Source: Collinsella sp. AF25-2LB (GTDB lineage Bacteria; Actinomycetota; Coriobacteriia; Coriobacteriales; Coriobacteriaceae). From it: DNA of 64,000 nucleotides. The notes beneath the pieces are model-generated. The model was not told where the DNA came from, made no database searches, and saw only the letters and a program-made list of their open reading frames with translations. How positions within the stretch are numbered: the stretch's first letter is position 1; each line of letters starts with the position of its first letter. Location: positions 13,719-77,718 of the forward strand of contig NZ_QRUF01000011.1 of NCBI RefSeq assembly GCF_003458415.1, in the 5' to 3' direction. Both the position numbers and the translations under genes were made by a program. This document shows, piece after piece, positions 61,268 to 64,000 of the stretch.

Positions 61268-63067
61268 CTAATTCTTATCGGAGGCTTCGGCCTCGGCGGA
61301 CTGTTCGGCGGTTTTCTCGGAATCTGATTCGGAGGTCGATCCCTGATTGGTGTTGTCGCGAATCGTTTGCGCGTCGATCACCTGGCGGGTCTGCTCCTCG
61401 TCGATCTGGTGGCGGTACTTGGATATCGTGTCCTGCGCATCGTCGACACTTGTTTGCGGAATGCCCGCCTTGAGGCGGTTTTGCGTGTCTTCGGGCAGGT
61501 CGGACAGCTTGATGCTGGTTTCGCTTTCGAGCCAGTGGAGCTTGAGTCCGAGTGGCTTGCCGGGCAGGCCGCGCCAGACGGCGACATTGCCCTGGTAGGT
61601 ACCCAGGTAGTACGAGCCGGTGACACCCGTGTAGGCCCAGATGCCAGCTGCCAGCACAAAGACGAGGGCCAGGATGGCGGCGATAGTAACGTTGCGGCGA
61701 CGCACGCGTTGCGCCTCGCGCATGACGCCATCGTCAACCAGGTCAACGACTACTACGGTCACGTTGTCGTGGCCGCCGGCGGCAAGCGCCGCGTCCACTA
61801 GGTTGTCGACGCAGATTTGCGCGGTTGAGGACTGCGTGGCGATGTTCTCGATATCGCTATCGGGAATCATGCTCGAAAGGCCGTCGGAGCACAGGATCAG
61901 GCGGTCGCCTTCCTCGATATGCAGAGTGAAGTGGTCGGCATACATGGCGGGGTCCGAGCCCAGTGCGCGGGTGATGACCGAACGGTTGGGGTGGACGCGA
62001 GCCTCGTCTGCCGTGATCTCGCCGGCGTCCACGAGCTCCTCCACGTAGGAGTGGTCGCGGGTCACGCGGATGAGCGTGCCCTCGTGGAGCAGGTAGGCGC
62101 GCGAGTCGCCCACGTGGGCGATGGCGAGCGTATCGTTTTCGATATAGGCGCAGGTGGCTGTGCAGCCCATGCCGGGCTTGCCCAGGCCGTTCAGGGCCGC
62201 CTCGATTACGGCGGCGTTGGCTGCCTCGACGGCTGCGGCCAGGCGTGCTGCGTCGGCGGACTGTGGGGCCGTCTTGGCTATAGTCTCGACAGCGATAGAA
62301 GAGGCTACCTCGCCGGCGGCGTGACCACCCATGCCGTCGCATACGCAAAAGAGCGGCGACTGCACCAGGTAGGAATCCTCATTGTGCGGGCGCACACAGC
62401 CAACGTCGGAGCGGGCGCCCCACATGAGTTGCGTGGTGGTACCGGCATCATAGGTCGAGTCGGTCTCGATGCGCTCCTCGGTCAGGGGCTCAAAGCTCAT
62501 GGTCGAGCCGGGGTCTTTGAGCTTGGCCTCAACGGCAGCAACGTCGATCTCGGCGGTGTCACCGGGAGAGACGGTGTCGGTCTCGGCGTTTGATTCGGAA
62601 TTGTCGGTGTCCGGGGAGTCGGGCTCCTCGGACACGCGGGCGGTCGACTCGTCGTCTTGCGGGCTGACGTCTATAGGCTCGGGCGCCGGCGTAGACGCGG
62701 GCGCAACCTCGGATGCCGGGGCTATGGGAAACGCCGGCGCGGCGGGCTCGGGTGCCGCAAACACCGCAGCGCTCTCGTTGATTGCCGCGGCGACGGGCTC
62801 TGCAAAGTGAGCCGGCGCCGGGGTTGCTTCGGGCGCTGTGGGCTGTTCCGCAGCATGTGCGCCGATGGGCGCCGCTACGGCATCCTCTTCGTCCTCGTTA
62901 TCGGCGAGATCCGAAATATCATGCGTTACATGCGAAAGAGGCAGGGAGAACACGGTGTCCTCGGGCTCCACGGGTGCGGAGCCCGCCGGAGCGGCGTGGG
63001 CCGGTGCAGCTACGGCGGCAGCCGGTGCCTCGGTCATAGTTGCGGACTTGTTCTCCTCGTCGATCAT
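61268..63067 (-). CDS. pstP: PP2C-type Ser/Thr phosphatase PstP with long acidic leader
   Basis: A 599-residue protein: an acidic Ala/Pro-rich N-terminal leader (1-~210), then a PP2C domain (about 215-450: GARSDVGCVRPHNEDSYLV, CDGMGGHAAGE, VGDSRAYL, LCSDGLSSM), one membrane span near 475-495 and a ~100-residue outer tail. It removes phosphates placed by PknB. Usual PstP starts with the PP2C domain, so the leader is unusual. The ATG overlaps the FhaB stop by four bases. Confidence 0.92.
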   Translation of the reverse strand: MIDEENKSATMTEAPAAAVAAPAHAAPAGSAPVEPEDTVFSLPLSHVTHDISDLADNEDEEDAVAAPIGAHAAEQPTAPEATPAPAHFAEPVAAAINESAAVFAAPEPAAPAFPIAPASEVAPASTPAPEPIDVSPQDDESTARVSEEPDSPDTDNSESNAETDTVSPGDTAEIDVAAVEAKLKDPGSTMSFEPLTEERIETDSTYDAGTTTQLMWGARSDVGCVRPHNEDSYLVQSPLFCVCDGMGGHAAGEVASSIAVETIAKTAPQSADAARLAAAVEAANAAVIEAALNGLGKPGMGCTATCAYIENDTLAIAHVGDSRAYLLHEGTLIRVTRDHSYVEELVDAGEITADEARVHPNRSVITRALGSDPAMYADHFTLHIEEGDRLILCSDGLSSMIPDSDIENIATQSSTAQICVDNLVDAALAAGGHDNVTVVVVDLVDDGVMREAQRVRRRNVTIAAILALVFVLAAGIWAYTGVTGSYYLGTYQGNVAVWRGLPGKPLGLKLHWLESETSIKLSDLPEDTQNRLKAGIPQTSVDDAQDTISKYRHQIDEEQTRQVIDAQTIRDNTNQGSTSESDSEKTAEQSAEAEASDKN

Positions 63068-63480
63068 CGACGGTTCACCTTCATGACCACGTCGCCAATC
63101 TGGACTTCGTCGCCCTCACGCAGCGTCGCGGGCTCCACGAGTTGGCGGCCGTTGACGAGCGTGCCGTTAAGTGAGTTGAGGTCCTCGATGATGAGCGCCG
63201 GGCCCTGCAGCGAAAAGCGCGCGTGCGAGGCTGAAACGAACGGTTCGTTGATGCAGATGTCCGAAGATGGCGAGCGACCGACGATGACGGGGCCGAGCAT
63301 GTCTACGTGGATGCCGCGGATACCGCGCGGACCCTTGTCCACATCGATCGTCCAGATAGCCGAGTCGCGGCGCTGTCCACGCACAAGTCCCACGCCGGTC
63401 TTCATGACGGCGAACAGAAAGATATAGAGCAGGGCGACCAGGACGATGCGGCCTGCAAAAAGGACGATATCGATGTTCAT
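63064..63480 (-). CDS. fhaB: FHA-domain membrane-anchored protein FhaB-like
   Basis: A 138-residue protein with an N-terminal membrane span (VLFAGRIVLVALLYIFLFAV) and a cytoplasmic FHA domain (about 55-136) with GRSPSSDI, SHARF and NGTLVNGRQL, the phosphothreonine-binding residues. It likely docks phosphorylated partners of PknB at the membrane, as FhaB (FipA) does at septa. It is six bases after the upstream FHA gene. Confidence 0.92.
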   Translation of the reverse strand: MNIDIVLFAGRIVLVALLYIFLFAVMKTGVGLVRGQRRDSAIWTIDVDKGPRGIRGIHVDMLGPVIVGRSPSSDICINEPFVSASHARFSLQGPALIIEDLNSLNGTLVNGRQLVEPATLREGDEVQIGDVVMKVNRR

Positions 63481-63486
63481 AAGCGA

Positions 63487-64000
63487 CTATCCCCTAAATT
63501 CAAAGGTACTCAGGCCAAACGTCAGCAGATCGCCGTTGCGCAGCGGGCAGCGCGTAATGCGGCGGTTGTTGACGAGCGTGCCGTTGGTGGAATTGAGGTC
63601 CTCGATCGACCAATCCGAGCCCGTAAAGGTGAGCTGGGCGTGGCGGCGCGACACGTTGGGGTCGCGCAGGGCAATGTCGGAAACTGAGCGCTCGCGACCG
63701 ATGGTCACCTGTGCGGAGGTGATGCTATGGCTCTCGCCGCTCACGACGTCGACGAGCTGGGCGAGCGGGCGCTGCGGGGCGCGAGTGCTCGCCATGTTGG
63801 AGGCGATGCCGGCTGCGGCGCCTAGGCCCACGGCGGCACCGGTCGCGGCGGCTCCGCCCATGCCGGCAAGCGCGTCGCGCGAGACGGTCTGCGGCACTGG
63901 GATGGGTGCGGCGGCGGGGTCGGGGACGCTAGGCGCGAAGGGGTCTGCCACGGCAAGCGGGTCGGGAGCGGCGGCGCGAGGCGTCGGCTGCTGCTGGGGC
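63487..64000 (-). CDS. fhaA: FHA-domain protein, FhaA-like, partial at window edge
   Basis: A C-terminal FHA domain (GRERSVSDIALRDPNVSRRHAQL in part, LNSTNGTLVNNRRI) preceded by a Pro/Ala/Gln-rich linker. The frame stays open to the end of the window, so the start is outside; an internal GTG at 63951 is unlikely to be the true start. FhaA proteins carry an N-terminal DUF3662 domain, which would lie beyond the edge. First gene in this window of the FHA-PstP-RodA/Pbp-PknB run. Confidence 0.85.
   Translation of the reverse strand, partial: PQQQPTPRAAAPDPLAVADPFAPSVPDPAAAPIPVPQTVSRDALAGMGGAAATGAAVGLGAAAGIASNMASTRAPQRPLAQLVDVVSGESHSITSAQVTIGRERSVSDIALRDPNVSRRHAQLTFTGSDWSIEDLNSTNGTLVNNRRITRCPLRNGDLLTFGLSTFEFRG

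Overview
The window looks like a stretch of a Coriobacteriia chromosome, most likely Collinsella or a close relative; this is inferred from gene content because no rRNA is present. Pointers are high GC, a dnaK-grpE-dnaJ-hspR locus with a MerR-type HspR, an FhaA/FhaB/PstP/RodA-Pbp/PknB cell-wall signalling locus as in Actinobacteria, several PTS systems, and a LuxR regulator fused to a multi-spanning membrane domain.

Layout. 1-9.4 kb: LuxR-type membrane regulator, MgtA-type Mg2+ ATPase, pyrE, RpiR regulator, glucose-type PTS IIA, a lipoprotein and a Gph-like HAD phosphatase. 9.5-16.0 kb: a beta-glucoside cassette (LicR-type regulator, PTS IIB/IIC/IIA, GH1 6-phospho-beta-glucosidase, HPr) bounded by 57-bp direct copies of the hypE 3' end, as if integrated there. 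16.0-21.9 kb: hydrogenase maturation genes hypE, hypD, hypC and hypF with nikR and a small unknown gene. hypA lies 30 kb away at 51.8 kb and hypB is not in the window. 22.1-29.7 kb: thioredoxin, an unknown protein, an AgrC/AgrA-like two-component pair, the NAD operon nadA-nadB-nadC-niaR behind a perfect palindrome, and a ferredoxin. 30.3-34.6 kb: heat-shock locus. 35.0-37.3 kb: aconitase-family hydratase. 37.3-40.5 kb: an inverted pair of paralogous membrane-anchored proteins around another unknown, embedded in repeats. 40.6-48.7 kb: clpB, a small proline-rich protein, an AAA/DUF4143 ATPase, a large unknown membrane protein, a DUF5692-like membrane protein and a TetR regulator. 48.9-52.2 kb: a 925-residue Fe-S/flavin oxidoreductase and hypA. 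52.6-55.9 kb: mannose-family PTS (IIAB, IIC, IID) and a DUF956 protein. 56.06 kb: tRNA-Arg(CCT). 56.3-64 kb: PknB, a natural RodA-Pbp fusion, PstP with a long acidic leader, and two FHA proteins, the last cut by the window edge.

The most unusual content is intergenic. A roughly 180-bp element occurs three times (5.36, 8.39 and 34.62 kb), each time directly after a stop codon in the same orientation. Its hairpin arms differ between copies but keep pairing, and its loops (TACC; AGAA or GAAA) are constant or nearly so: the pattern of a structured RNA or of a palindromic mobile repeat. It is followed by a second palindromic family. A third family (arms like AACCACCACAAAGG) occurs seven times and also shows paired changes. 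Further palindromes are described one by one.

Functionally the window combines sugar import (three PTS systems), Ni-Fe hydrogenase maturation with nickel sensing, NAD synthesis under NiaR control, protein quality control with a sequence block shared by the dnaK and clpB promoters, and phospho-signalling coupled to peptidoglycan synthesis.
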